64,000 bases of DNA from Aphrophora alni (taxonomy: Eukaryota > Arthropoda > Insecta > Hemiptera > Aphrophoridae). Positions within the stretch are counted from its first letter, which is position 1; each line of letters opens with the position of its first letter. Below, one piece after another: positions 1-12,220 of the stretch. The notes below the pieces were generated by a model. That model was not told where the DNA came from. It made no database searches and was given only the letters and a program-made list of their open reading frames with translations. Both the position numbers and the translations under genes were made by a program. The DNA lies in assembly GCA_963513935.1 (NCBI GenBank), contig OY740770.1:92846511-92910510 (forward strand), given 5' to 3'.

Positions 1-3000
1 TACACATGTAAAGAGGTAATTTCACATTGTGATTCAATTGTGAAATGAGCTTAAACGGTTCTACTTAAGTAGTATCTAATCACTTTTATTATGGTTTATA
101 ATTTTTTATACCATTTACTTTAAGGTTATTACCAAAATAATACGAGAAATATTTGACTGTAGTATTTTGGCTTTTACTTTAGAAGTAATCATTCCCTTTA
201 GTTGGTAGTGACAGGATGTAATTTAATTTATTGCTTTCTAGTATTTAGTGTGCCATTATGGATTTGTTTGGATTTACAAATATAAATAAACAAAACTGTA
301 GTCTTTCTGTCAGTGTAGTAACCATCATTTCATGAGATGTTAAAATTTGTTTAATGATTTTACAAATTGTTATAAATTTTAGTTATATTAATAAATATTT
401 TTTCTAATTTAACAATTTTCTGGTGGTGATGGATAGAAAGATTGACAGAGGGACATCAGTAGAGTATCAGTTTATGCTATTTGCACTTGTATTTAGTTTC
501 TTTTTTCTGTTAAAATTAGTTTAAGTATTTTTTTTTTTTTAATTGGGAATATTGAAGAAGTTTATTTTTAATTCATTAACTTAAGGCACATTGGTACAAT
601 TTGAACTAACTATCTTTGTTTAGATAGTACAAGAGTTGCAATATTGTTAATTATTTCATATTATTTAATTTGAGCTTTACCTTTTGGAGAAAGTAATAAT
701 TAGCTTAGAATCTCCTTTTATGTTGTTTAAAATTTTATTTTTTGTAAATAATGAATATAAAAGCTTTATGTAATAAAATATTGTTGTTATTGTAAATTTA
801 CCTTGTACATTGTTCGTCTATAATTATCTTCATTTCATAATATTGTGAAATTATTACACAGTACATTTAGTATCAGTCACGAATGATTTCGTTTGCAGAC
901 AACAACCAGGGTAAAAATAAGACATCATCTTAAAACAATATAAGAATGCTAGAGTATAAAGCATAGTGTAACATATCTATAAGGTCAAGAACTTCAAATG
1001 TATTCTTTCGTGGCTTATACTATACTCATTAAAGGTGCTAATTTCGTTGTATGATAAATTGAAATGGAACTAAATTTCATATACATTTTATATTTGCAAA
1101 AACTATTAGTGAAAAAAATATGTAGGGGAGAAAATTTAATTAAACCATTAGGGGTTTTATTTGATCAGTTAATTTTAAAGTTAATATTCATTTCAATTTA
1201 AAACAATTACATAGAATTTTTTTAATATTTTCAAAAATTTTGACTCATGAAAATTAGTTGGATTATTATTATCATTTCATTTAGTTTTAAGCGTTCAAAG
1301 TTCATACTTTCAAGGGAAAATAATAACGCATGTTCAATTAAAAATGTGAATTAGTTTTATTTTAATCCAGTTTTTTCATCTTGAATTGATCTGAGAAATA
1401 CTTTTTCCTACAGTAATGCATAAAGTACACTTTTATACACTTACAGCAGTTCACAAACGCGACAGCTTAAATTCACTGTTATTTAATTATCAGTAAATTT
1501 CACTTTTCTACACAACTCGTACAAGAAAAAGTAAAATAATCAGCTGATTGTTAAATCACCGGATGTGCGTTTATAATTGTAATTGTTGCATAACCTCTAA
1601 ATAAAATTAACCATGGTAAAATTGTTAAAAATGAAAGTGTGGTATTCTTATTAAAACTAGCTGTAGGAATAATTTTGTGTATACTACGGGTGTAAAGTAT
1701 CTTTATCGCCCTCGCGAAATTGCCACCTTCGACTGCACCTCAGGATCAACTTTTTCTTTTTTGCGACAAAGTAAACTTTGCACCTTTAATACACAAATAA
1801 CTATAGATATAATGATAATAAATACTTTTGTTAGAATAAAATTATTTAAAAAATATACATCTTTATTTGGTATGTTGTCTATTTTTGTATACAGTATCTA
1901 GTCAGTTATGATGTAATAATACTCAAATTAAAACATTAGTAATTAGTTACAATGACTTCTCAGAATAAATGCAAGGAAATATAAATTTTAGATACTAATT
2001 CTGAACAGCTAAAGTAAATTCATTTATGTTCAAATAATTTAAAATACTATTCAGGCAATTTACATTAGAAAATAATTGTCTCAAATGTCTTCAATTCATC
2101 TTGTATTTTTTTTTTTTTTTTTTTTTTTTTCAAGCCAACGAACCCTGGCTAATTTACACAAGCATTTATTTTAGCATCATGTGTGGTTTTTACATGGTGT
2201 AAAACTTAAGCTATAGTAAAGTTACTTTAGCTATGGGAAATAAAAGGCAACTCTCACACTCGGACTGTACAGAGGGGCCAAAAAGATCAGCCATACAAAA
2301 AAATATGTAATATCATTGAACTTTTCCTTCTTATTTCAAATAATACAACATTCGCCAAAATATACTCACATACACATAATAAATAATTAGCATCTTATAG
2401 ATAATCAATTTTTTTCCTTTTAGCGATTTAAATATAATAAGTTATAACACCCAAAACAGAGAGAAGATAAATTCATAGCCAAATTGGCTCTACTGTACAT
2501 TCGTGGGTTGAAATTAAAATTAATAAATTTTATAAGTTCAATGTTCTAACAAATATGAAATTTTATTTTTATATAAATCACGAGCACTTTTTCTTTTTAT
2601 AAAATTGTTTTAGAATAGTTGTGATTTTACAGACTTAACATCATTTTTATATATCTAAATGACTAAATTTCTATGAAGAGGAAACTGTCTTAATTGAGAA
2701 AAATATTCAGTGTTAATCATGGTTTGAATCTTTGATGAAGAAGCACATCATTGCTACTTAAAATGGTCGTCTACAGTGATGCCTTTAATACCTGCACGTG
2801 AAGTATATAAAATTGTGATTCTGTACTTTCTCTTGTTTTTTATTTGTATGATTATACAAGAGCAGCCAAACAACAATATTTGCCTTAATAAAAGGACGAT
2901 GAATATTTACTCGCATAGCCTTAACTTAACAAGGGAAGGAAGAAATTGTTTACATGAAGGAGAGGGGGTGGGGCGTGAGCCACAATAATTCTAGTGGTAG

Positions 3001-3494
3001 TCTTCTTAATTTATTAATTATTTTTATTCATTACCCTCACATGCTCTGCCTGGGCTTCTTGCTTTGTATATATGTCATTGTCTTCCATCTTATTGGCCTT
3101 TTAGTTGTTTGATCTGGCCTCATTGTTTTCACATCAGTGAAACTCTGGTATACATTTCTTACCCATTAAATGAGGTAAGTTTGATAATCATCTAAAATTT
3201 CAACCCCTGTTTTTTTACTGATCTTCATGTTTCATAGCTTCAGGAAACGGAAAAATGATTTTCTACATGCCGTTTGTCCGTCATCATCGTCGCCTGTATT
3301 TAAGCACATAAAATTAAGATAGGAACATTTAATTTGGTGTTCATATAGAACCCTTTTTAAATTCAGAAAAATATAATTAAAAATATCAAAATGGTGGACA
3401 TTTAAAAGTGTTTTGTTATATCTCTTGTGCTACTCAACTTATAACACACTAAATTAGATAACATTTGCAGATTTCAATTCTGTGTGGTATGTGT
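1..3494. other. AT-rich flank, no gene recognised
   Basis: No reading frame here shows a recognisable domain or a convincing pair of splice sites. There is a poly-T run of about 24 at 2107-2130 and several AT-rich low-complexity stretches. It ends at the target-site copy of the hAT element that follows. It may hold non-coding 5' exons or regulatory DNA of the terpene-synthase-like gene, but nothing in the sequence shows that. Confidence 0.5.
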
Positions 3495-4072
3495 CATTCA
3501 GTGCAGGGCCGTTTTTAACCTCACTGGCGCCCTAGGCACTTCAAACAATTGCCCCCCTCATACTGAAGGGTCTGGAATACTAAATAGTAAATGCAAATAA
3601 TAGGTGGTCCAAAAAACCCAGCAGAGCATTTCTTTTTGAGTTCTTGATTTGCCAGTTTTGGTTCGGGAGGGAATTTCCCTTAACTCTCCTTCTTTCCGTT
3701 GGCTCTTGTCATTACTCTTCTTTTGTTTTTGTTGGATAGTTGGAGAGTCTTTCCATTATCCACCACCTATGGACCCGCAGTGTCCCGGACTGGCAACCAG
3801 CAGCCGTAAGGAGTTTCATGGCCTAAACACCTAAACATTCTTCTTCATATATTATCAGTTACCTTACGGCATCACGGACCACCCACCCACCCTTTTGTTA
3901 ATTAATCAGAATATTGTTTGTACTTAAATCATTGTATGACTATTCTCACTGTTTTCAACTTGTTCATGCTTCACATTTTTTGTCGATTTTTACCATCTGG
4001 CATCTTCCACTTTTAGACGTCCTCCTCCTCTTTTAACTTATTGTCAATGCACTTAAGCAACAAAGGTTTTCT

Positions 4073-7000
4073 TCAAGCTTTGATCATTGCAAAATCATTA
4101 ATGATATCGTCATAATCAAGTGCCAATGTAATATCATTTTGAGTGCAAAGCAACATGAAACTGTTGAGTTTTTCATTTTTCATTGTAGATTTCGTATCAG
4201 TCTTTACTCTCTTAAGCGCAGAAAAGCTTCTTTCAGCTGTACAATTTGTCACTGGAAGAGTAAGGTAGATTCTCATTGCAACTTTTAAAATTGGGAAGGT
4301 ACTTTCCAACTTGTTTTTCAAGATGTAAGTATAGATTCCTCTCGTTATTGTTATTTTGTCCTCTTCCATATACATTTTGGAATGTTGACATTCTTGCACA
4401 AAATGTTCTTCATCGATGTCTTTTGAGAAGGTTTTTCGCCTCTTCTGTCACATTTTGTGGTTCTTTTTCATGGAGATTTCTGAAAATTTGAAATCGAGTT
4501 GAGAGCTTCGTAGCAATTCCTTCTTTTTTCTAACTGGGTTACAAGATTGTCAATGATGGGTAAGAACACTTCAATACAAAATCTCTCTCTGGGAGTCATT
4601 TTCTCAAAATCCAAATCTCTTACTTCATCTGAAAAAAATTTCCTTTTTCTAATATTTTCATAGCTGGGTTCGGGCACGTTAGCTAGTTGCAATGCTCTTG
4701 CTTCATAATTATCAAAGTTGGTTCATCTTTCACATAAAAACAAAAATAAAGTATGTAACTCCTTAGTAGCACCAAGAAGATCAAGCTCTTCTTTCTGTAA
4801 CATCTCACTGGTTTTGTCCACCCTTTTCAAAATGTCGTCCCAAATTACTGTTAACAAAGTTGTTTGAAAATTTCAAGTGTTTTACGGAATCCTTCAGCTG
4901 TGACTCGTGTGTCAGGTGTCTGTATTTTGTCTTGAATTAAATCATCAAGGGCTTTTCTGATTTCTTTGCGACTGGTCACTTAAGCTCTGAGAACGTCTCC
5001 CCTTGCAGACCATCTAGTTTCACTCATAGATTTCAACATGAGAAATCTCTGTTCAGTTTTCAGCTTTTGTTCATTGCTTCTTTGCACATGATATCTCAAC
5101 AAATACCATCTAGCATTAGATGCCACAAAAAAGTGTAAAATCCTTGTAAAAAAGAAAAGAAAACAGTAGCTTCAGTGCAGGCTTTTTCAGCAGCAAAACA
5201 ACCAGCTAGGTTTAAGGAATGGGCTGCACATGGAACAAACTCAGCAAGGTCATTTTTGTCCTGTATTCTTGCTTGTAGACCAGAGTACACTCCTGATATG
5301 TTGGAGGCATTGTCGTAGCTTTGGCCTCGACAGTTTTGTATGTCTAGATCAAGTTCTCCAATTAAGCTGAGAGCTGCGGTTTCCATTCCTTGGGCTCTAT
5401 GGGAAATGCTTGGTAGCACTCGTATTAGTCGTTCAATGGCACAGGCTTTGCTGGACGAAACATATCGCAGTGCTACCACCAACTGGTCGGTGTGAGAAAT
5501 GTCTGGTGTAGAGTCAATAATAAGCGAAAAGAAGCGGGCTTGGTTTATTTCTTTTAAGATTTCTTGTAAGACGCTTTTGCTCATAATGTCCACGAATTCG
5601 CTACAAATGTCAGATGACAGATATGACGTACTACTTTTACCTTTGTTGCCATATTTTGTCAGATGATTGGCAAGAAATGGGTCAAACTCGCTTATGAGTT
5701 CAAGGCATCCTAAGAAAAGCCCCTGTTAAGTGCAGAATTGATAATTTATTGATTTTCTCCGTGCCCCTGCAATATGATCGCGATACTTCCCGTTTGAAAA
5801 TCATGCGATGGGAAATTGTTACAAAGTCAATGACGTCAGCCCACAATACATCATTCCTCGAGACCCTCTAAAATATTTCACCATTGGTCAATCGTTATAA
5901 ACCGATCTCTTATTGGTTCCCACATCGAGAACGAAGGGGCTAATTAGTGAGCCAACGCGACGCTTTACAAGCGCTAAGGGTAGTCTGGCTTTTCAACTCA
6001 AGAGGAACACATATACTCCGATGTGTGCGTAATTCGACGTGTGTGGTGACGCCGGTTACGAATCTAGTTCAAAATGTTTTATGAACTATGATCTCCTCTC
6101 TCTCTCTCTCTCGCTCTCTCGTATTTCAACTTTATTTGAAATATGCGCTAATTAACCTCAATTAGCGTTCGCTCAAAAGACTCTTTAGTTAGTAACTAGT
6201 TATGAACTCTATTCTGGACTCTTACGCGTGTGCGAACTCAGTGAACGTGTTATTTCGCGAAAGTGAACTTATTGTGTGTTTTTCTTTTATTATTAACTAC
6301 AAGACCAATTAGTAATTAATTGTACTGTATACTCTGTGCTCACTACACACCTAGCTAGGTATCCACGCAGATCTTCTCTTCAGCATCGGACACGTGCAGA
6401 GGAAACTCGCCATTTTATTCAAGGTAACTGTGACATCTTTCAGTACAAATAACATTATTATTAATTGGTCTAAATCTCATTGTACATTGTGTGTATTTAC
6501 ATATTTTATAAACATTAAAGTTCCACAGCTTTTCTGTGGATGGTCCTCCGAGCTTAAAATTTATCATGAACTAATTTGAATATTTTAAAATTAATCGACT
6601 AGTTAATTTTAGAGTGAACATTTTTCTAATTAGTTTAAATATATTTTTCCCACTCTCTCGACGCCAAACAGCCCCTTTGATGTTGAACCAAGTTTTTGGT
6701 CGTCGCCCCTGAATGGAAGGCCTCAAGCCGACAAAAACTTTACAACAGCGACAACCATAGTTAGTAAATCTCGCCAGTATTGACTTTGGGCTGCAATTAT
6801 GACAGGTGGTTTTTTTTTCTTACCATAAAATTCAAAACATTTGCCCTATGGTCTTCGGACCTCTCATGTAGCGAAACTAGCGGAAAAGAGTTTTTCCAAT
6901 CACTAAAGCCAGTTGATAAAGTTGAACCTGAACGTTTTCCGTCTGACTGAAAGAGAAGGCAATAGAAACATAATACCTGGCCGTTTGATTTTGAATATAG

Positions 7001-7556
7001 GAGCCAGTCTCTCTTAAACTTCTCTCCGTTGGGAAGCTCGCCAAAAAATAATTTTGTTGAGAGTTTACGTTTAATTTAGTTGCCTTTATAACAATGTTCA
7101 GAGTTAGAAAAAATTGCGTCTAAGTCTTGACTTAAATTTGAGTTAAGTATTTTGTTTACTTGAACAGTGTCTTTTATGTTTCATGTACCCGGATCTTCCA
7201 GCACGAAGTTACTGTCGAGAAGAGGGTCAAGCCGGTCAAGTGTCGTAGGCTTAGTGGTAGAAGTAGTATCACTATCACTAGTGTCAGAGCAGTCGGTAGT
7301 GGTGAAAGACTGAGTCTGGTTCTGAGATGATGATGGTCGACCTTGATGACCTTCTTCATAGTTTTCGGTCTGGGCTTCATTCTCGCTGGTTGAAGAAGTT
7401 TGGGTGTGCGAGTGTCCAATGTCAGTAGATTTGCAGTTTAAAGCAAAAAAAACTTGTTATCTTAGGAACTTTTTTAAGTTCTATTTCTTCCTTTTGCTGA
7501 TTTTCAGCGGCTCTTTTGCAGAACTCAGCTCCACTGAGTTTTTTCTTAAAGCTCAT
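4073..7556 (-). pseudogene. hAT transposase of the DUF4371/ZMYM-like type, broken
   Basis: The likely start is the minus-strand ATG at 7556-7554, with a basic start MSFKKKLSGAEFCKRAAENQ that is typical of this hAT group. A Ser/Thr-rich segment follows (7174-7430). A block with FRGDDQKLGSTSKG reads toward 6676 and resumes across the inserted LTR as LFLGCLELISEFDPFLANHL near 5718. The RNase-H-like core with SLIIDSTPDISHTDQLV and QSYDNASNISG is at 5096-5593. The C-terminal hAT dimerisation block (LPVTNCTAERSFSALKRVKT) is at 4073-4399. At least two frame breaks separate 5096, 4692 and 4399. It would have cut and pasted its own element; it is inactive now. Confidence 0.88.
5724..6670. mobile_element. 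Solo LTR inside the hAT transposase
   Basis: This 947-bp insertion begins TGTTAAGTG and ends CCAAACA, and is flanked on both sides by the same 5 bp, GCCCC (5719-5723 and 6671-6675). TG...CA ends with a 5-bp duplication are the signature of an integrated long terminal repeat, and no internal coding region is present, so this is a solo LTR. Removing it restores the reading of the hAT transposase across the junction. It holds a CT microsatellite at about 6091-6121. The promoter direction was not determined. Confidence 0.9.
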
Positions 7557-8469
7557 TTCGTTTTAAGAAAGATACTGTAATGTCCGTAACTAAAGTCATA
7601 AAAACAAACTTATAAAATAATACTTTAATAATTAATTTTTCTTTTGAATTATCATTACTGTAAGTCGTAAGTATTGTCAAAAATGTCAAAATGATTTACC
7701 ATTTAACTGTACCTTAAGATTGTCAAGAAAAACAGCCTCACTGCCTCACTAAACTCTCCACAAACAGCTGAACAATCACAAATCGCTTTTAATAAAAACA
7801 AAAGCTGTCATTTTAACACTTTATAAGAAAACAAAAACTAGAAGTAATACAATACTGACAAGAATCAGAATCAATTAAGTAACGGTAACTAACTGGTTAA
7901 CTATTGGAACTTGTAATGAAGTAAACAAAAGCATTAAGTAAACAAGCCGTCGGCCATCGTCACTCACTCTGCGAGTGTCTGTCTACATGTCACCAAACGA
8001 AAACTAACCAGTTTATTTAGGATTGTTCTGCTTGCAGGCGGTTGAGGAGGAGGAGGAGGGGAGGAAGATAAGAGGGGAGTCGGAATTGTAGAGCTGCTGA
8101 TTGCTGTAGTGCAAGGGGCGGTACACGGGAGGAGAAGCGAATTGATGTTGCGTTGATCAGTGTGTCGGCACCCGCAACAAAGCCTATGACTAGTAAGACA
8201 GTAGCAATGCGCTGTACTAGTACTTCACAGCCTTTAGCCATACTCAACAAACAAAATATCGCATACAAGTCTCACTAAATGGGCGTTGGTTCATGGTTGA
8301 AAGGCAATAAATATAATCCTGTGATCTTTATTTTAAAAAATTTCCGCCCTCATTTTCTGCTTTTTTAAAACTTTTTATTATTATTATTTTTTCGTATTCA
8401 GATTTTGGCGCCCCAAATCCTCTGCGCCCTAGGCACGTGCCTAATGGGAAAAGCGGCCCTGCATTCAGT

Positions 8470-11051
8470 TTTTATTTAATGATATTTTACTCATTTTTAA
8501 AGGTATAATAAAAACCATAGTTTATATGGGCAACACACGTCTTTTCAAATGACATATTTAAAAATAAGTAATATTAAACTCTAATCTTTATCCTTTAATA
8601 ACAGAAGTTTTATAAAATACAAACAAAAGTTAAAATTTTCTAAATTGTATAAAAATTCTTACTACACACACACATAGAAATTCTAACGAATTAATGATTT
8701 TGAAATGTCCTTATCCTATAGGTCTACATGTTCCTAAATTATTTTGTGCAGTTTAGCAATGTATTTAAAACACCACATATACATTATTTCATGGTGAAAA
8801 ATCTCTCTGTCATCATTGACTTTAAAAAAAAAGAAGAAGAAAAGCACATAAATTAAAGACCCCTAAACATCAAATACTCTAATAGTGTCAAGATCGGAAA
8901 AGATCAAGAGAAACCTGATACGAAAGATGACAGAGAAGGCTTTAACCCAAGACTACATAAAAAAACTAGACCCAGCTAGCATCCCTTGGGATTTTCAAGT
9001 AACGCTCACTATAAATGAGCCCCCAACGCTATCCATATACAAAACACATCAAAGAACATTCCGGTCCTATCACATTAGTCATCCTGAAATATATTGACCA
9101 CTCAAAGCCAAGCTTCGTCCCACTATACCTTATATCACTCTTTATACCATGCAACTGATCATAGTAATCCAAACCTTGTTCTTAACTGTTTCCTTTTGAG
9201 TAGGGATTATAATTACACCTGAAAAACTACTGTTTTACCTGAATCTACTGAATTACTACTATTATTAATGTTTTTCAAATTTAAAAAAAAATTGCATATT
9301 TTTATATGAGAAGAAGTAAGGATTAACTTAAATTCAATAATATATTTTTTTAAAATTAATAACTCTCTTTTTTACAATTTTTTCTGTTATAATTAATTCA
9401 ACATTAATTAAGTACATTATTGTTTATGATTTTTTGTAAACAAGAGATAAAAAAAACTTAGGTTACCCTTAGAGGTTGACAATCATCCAAAGATCAATTT
9501 TTTTGAGAACAAACAAAGAGAAAGAATTTTTCATTTTCCTCAAAAAAAATTAGTCAAAATTTGTTCAGTTTCTTGAATTTAAAACAAATGTATTTTTTCG
9601 CCATCATTTCAGGGAAATTTTGCAATTCATTTTATTAATGACCTAAAAATTAGAAGTTATTTTTTAAATTTGTAATTTGAAGTTTAATTGCAAGAAACCA
9701 ATTGCTTATATAGTTTAATCACTCTTAATGACCAAACTATTCCAAACTATTATATAAGACAAAGTATAAACTCATATCCTTTTTTTTATAAAATTTTATA
9801 ATCTACAAAATTATTCGTACTAATTTTGCTCTATCTTAAAAGATGTTTGAGATTTTGAAAATTAAAGTTTATATGATGAGGTTTTTGTAAAAAATAACAT
9901 ATTAGATTAGATGATAAAGGAAATAAAATATGACTTTTACAAATGAGGAAAAAGGATTGAACCATAGACATGCACAGACCCAAAACATTTAGAGCTACAT
10001 ACTTTTCTCACATAAACCCCTATCCCTTCCCACCAACAATCATAATATACAGTATAGAGTATCATTCAAATTCAGTACAGTAATGGTCAAAAACTTTGTC
10101 ATACAACGTAACAGCTGACATGAATTGATGCTAATTTCTTTAGTTTGTAATCACATTTTAAATGTAATGAACCTACAAGGCTTAATATTTGTCTTTGTAG
10201 CCTTTTCTATTTTAAAAATGTATTTCAATATATACCGTACATTTTTTGTGTAATGTTATTTTTTATGCCTTCTAAACTGCAATGATTTTTTAAAATTTGG
10301 TGAAAAATTGTGAGCCAAAAATCAGTTAAAACTTAATTGTGATTATTTTTAGTAATGAACTCGCTCCAGCAATATTATAAAGTAATTTATCTGAAATAAA
10401 AACAAACAAATTTTAAATTACTTGGAACAAGAAAATCTTTTAAAACATAGGGTACTCCTTTAAGATATTTGTTTAAAGATATTAACACAAACTCATATTT
10501 TCTTAGGGATTCAAATATTTTTATTTTTTTTTAGAAAAAGCCGGAACATTAGAGGTGCTGTGGTACACCTTGCACATACCTTAGTAGCTTACAATGCAAA
10601 TAATGATTTCATTTGTGAACTTTTCTTTTAAATTCCTGAAAGGGGTTCATTTGGACTAGGACCTGTGTAGCTTATATTCACGATTATTCTCAGTCTGTGT
10701 TAAAAATATAATTAAAATTATTTTATACTATAGAATTTATTTATTTTTCATATGTATCAACTGACATTTCAATTAGTATATGATAGTATTATGTTATTAT
10801 TTAAACATTTTTTGGCATTATATTTTTCAATATTAAACAAAATTCTCAACTCGTTTATATTTGTAACATCATTAACATTACCAAAATATGTTAAATTTGA
10901 AGATCACAAAACACCCCAATTACTTACAAATTTTAGTACACAAACAATGATAAATTTTTGATGCTGTATTAATGAAGATTATCAAAGCACTCGAGTAAGA
11001 TATGATCTGATTGTTAATTAATTGTTTTGTTATCAAATGTTTTGTTTATAG
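8470..11051. other. 5' flank or upstream intron of the main gene
   Basis: This is AT-rich sequence without a recognisable gene or element. It ends in a good splice acceptor (tttgtttatag at 11041-11051), so part of it may be an intron behind an unseen non-coding 5' exon. A short open stretch at 8885-9097 resembles nothing I know and is probably chance. Confidence 0.4.
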
Positions 11052-11059
11052 TATATAAC

Positions 11060-11095
11060 ATGATAATCCATGAAAGCCAGGGCCAGTCTCTATAA
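11060..11095 (+). promoter_or_regulatory. Short upstream reading frame overlapping the first start codon
   Basis: An ATG at 11060, ten bases before the proposed start and out of frame with it, opens an 11-codon frame ending TAA at 11093-11095. It overlaps the first start codon but ends before the second in-frame Met at 11130. If it is in the mRNA it could lower use of the first start or favour the second one by reinitiation. Its presence in the transcript is inferred from the acceptor at 11050-11051. Confidence 0.4.
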
Positions 11096-11272
11096 AGTTA
11101 TCTATCAAAGCAGAAGTGCTCTCATAGTCATGAAGGTTCGTTTAGCTAAATGTTTATACACAGCTGTTCAGCGCCATCTACAGATTCCTGCAGGAATTCA
11201 GCACCAACTCAATGCTGCAGGATATTCTACCACCCAAACTCTCCATTTTGTAAATCAAAAACATAGACTGAG
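11070..11272 (+). CDS. Main gene exon 1: presequence
   Basis: This exon codes residues 1-67 plus two bases of codon 68. It follows an acceptor at 11050-11051, and an in-frame TAA at 11064-11066 lies just before the first ATG (11070). The donor is AG|GTATAC at 11273. The leftover AG joins the A of exon 2 to make Arg68. There is no acidic residue; Arg, Lys and His are spread through an amphipathic-looking segment, and AAGYST near residues 51-56 resembles a processing site. A second in-frame Met at codon 21 (11130) would give a shorter presequence. The assignment rests on position, exact phase fit and composition, because presequences are not conserved. Confidence 0.72.
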
Positions 11273-12163
11273 GTATACAAACAAAAATCATTTACAAAAT
11301 TTATTAGTAACCTCGTTTATCTTGTAACTTATTGATTTGTATTCAGTTAATTATGTTATGTAATCTAGGTTCACCTACCTTAAACGGCATCATTTTATAA
11401 GCTTGCTAGTGCAGTCTTTAAAATTATTAGTATTTTTGATTCTATTTTGAAATTAGTAACTTTAAACAATACAGTTTTTTTTTTCTAAATTAATGTTTTA
11501 TACAATACTTTTATCATAAATTGAAGTAATTAATTCTAACTAAATATTTTATAGTATACCGTATTATACTATTTATAAATTTCTGAACAAATTTAAGTTT
11601 CAAAGGAATCACGTTTTGTAAATATTTATTTTTAAATACTTTTTGTATATACAAATTATTTTCTAACTATAAGCCAAAAATATCTTCTTTTTGGACTCAT
11701 ATTTAAAATGTTTTAGGTACTTATTTTATACTTGTACTTTTGGCATGTAAATCTAAATTTTGTTTTGTTTTATTTTTTGCTGCATATCACAGTGTCTCTT
11801 TAAAAACCCAAAACAATACAAATTCTTAAATTTTTAACCCTTTTTTTCCATCAGGAGTGTTATTATATATATATATATATATATGGGTATATAGAATAAT
11901 AAGGTTTACATGTGGTATTTGTATATATTTTTTACAAATAAAATAATTACTTTTATACATATTCCACTATATATATTTTGCTGTACTGACCAAGCGTTTC
12001 ACCTTCCTTGAAAAATGTTGTAGTTGGTGAAATCCTAGACTATTCATAATAAAGGAAAGTGCAATAAGTAATTATATATTATAACCATTAAATATATAAA
12101 TAAATAAATAAATATATATATATATATATCATTAAGATTAAGTCTATAATATACATAAGAGGG

Positions 12164-12220
<57 letters not shown>

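Larger units (their letters stand above)
3503..8461 (-). mobile_element. hAT transposon with intact ends and 8-bp TSD, damaged transposase
   Basis: The left end begins GCAGGGCCG followed by TTTT, and the right end finishes CGGCCCTG. The ends are inverted copies, each followed further in by a GCGCCCTAGGCAC-type block. The flanks are a perfect 8-bp duplication, CATTCAGT, at 3495-3502 and 8462-8469. An 8-bp duplication with CAGGG-type ends is diagnostic of the hAT superfamily. The element is about 4.96 kb and carries a transposase on the minus strand, broken by a solo LTR and by frameshifts, so it is no longer autonomous. Confidence 0.93.

Noticed and set aside
8885..9097. Basic open frame MSRSEKIKRNLIRKMTEKAL onward as a small gene.
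   Set aside because: Unlike any family I know, with no supporting splice sites, start context or polyadenylation signal.
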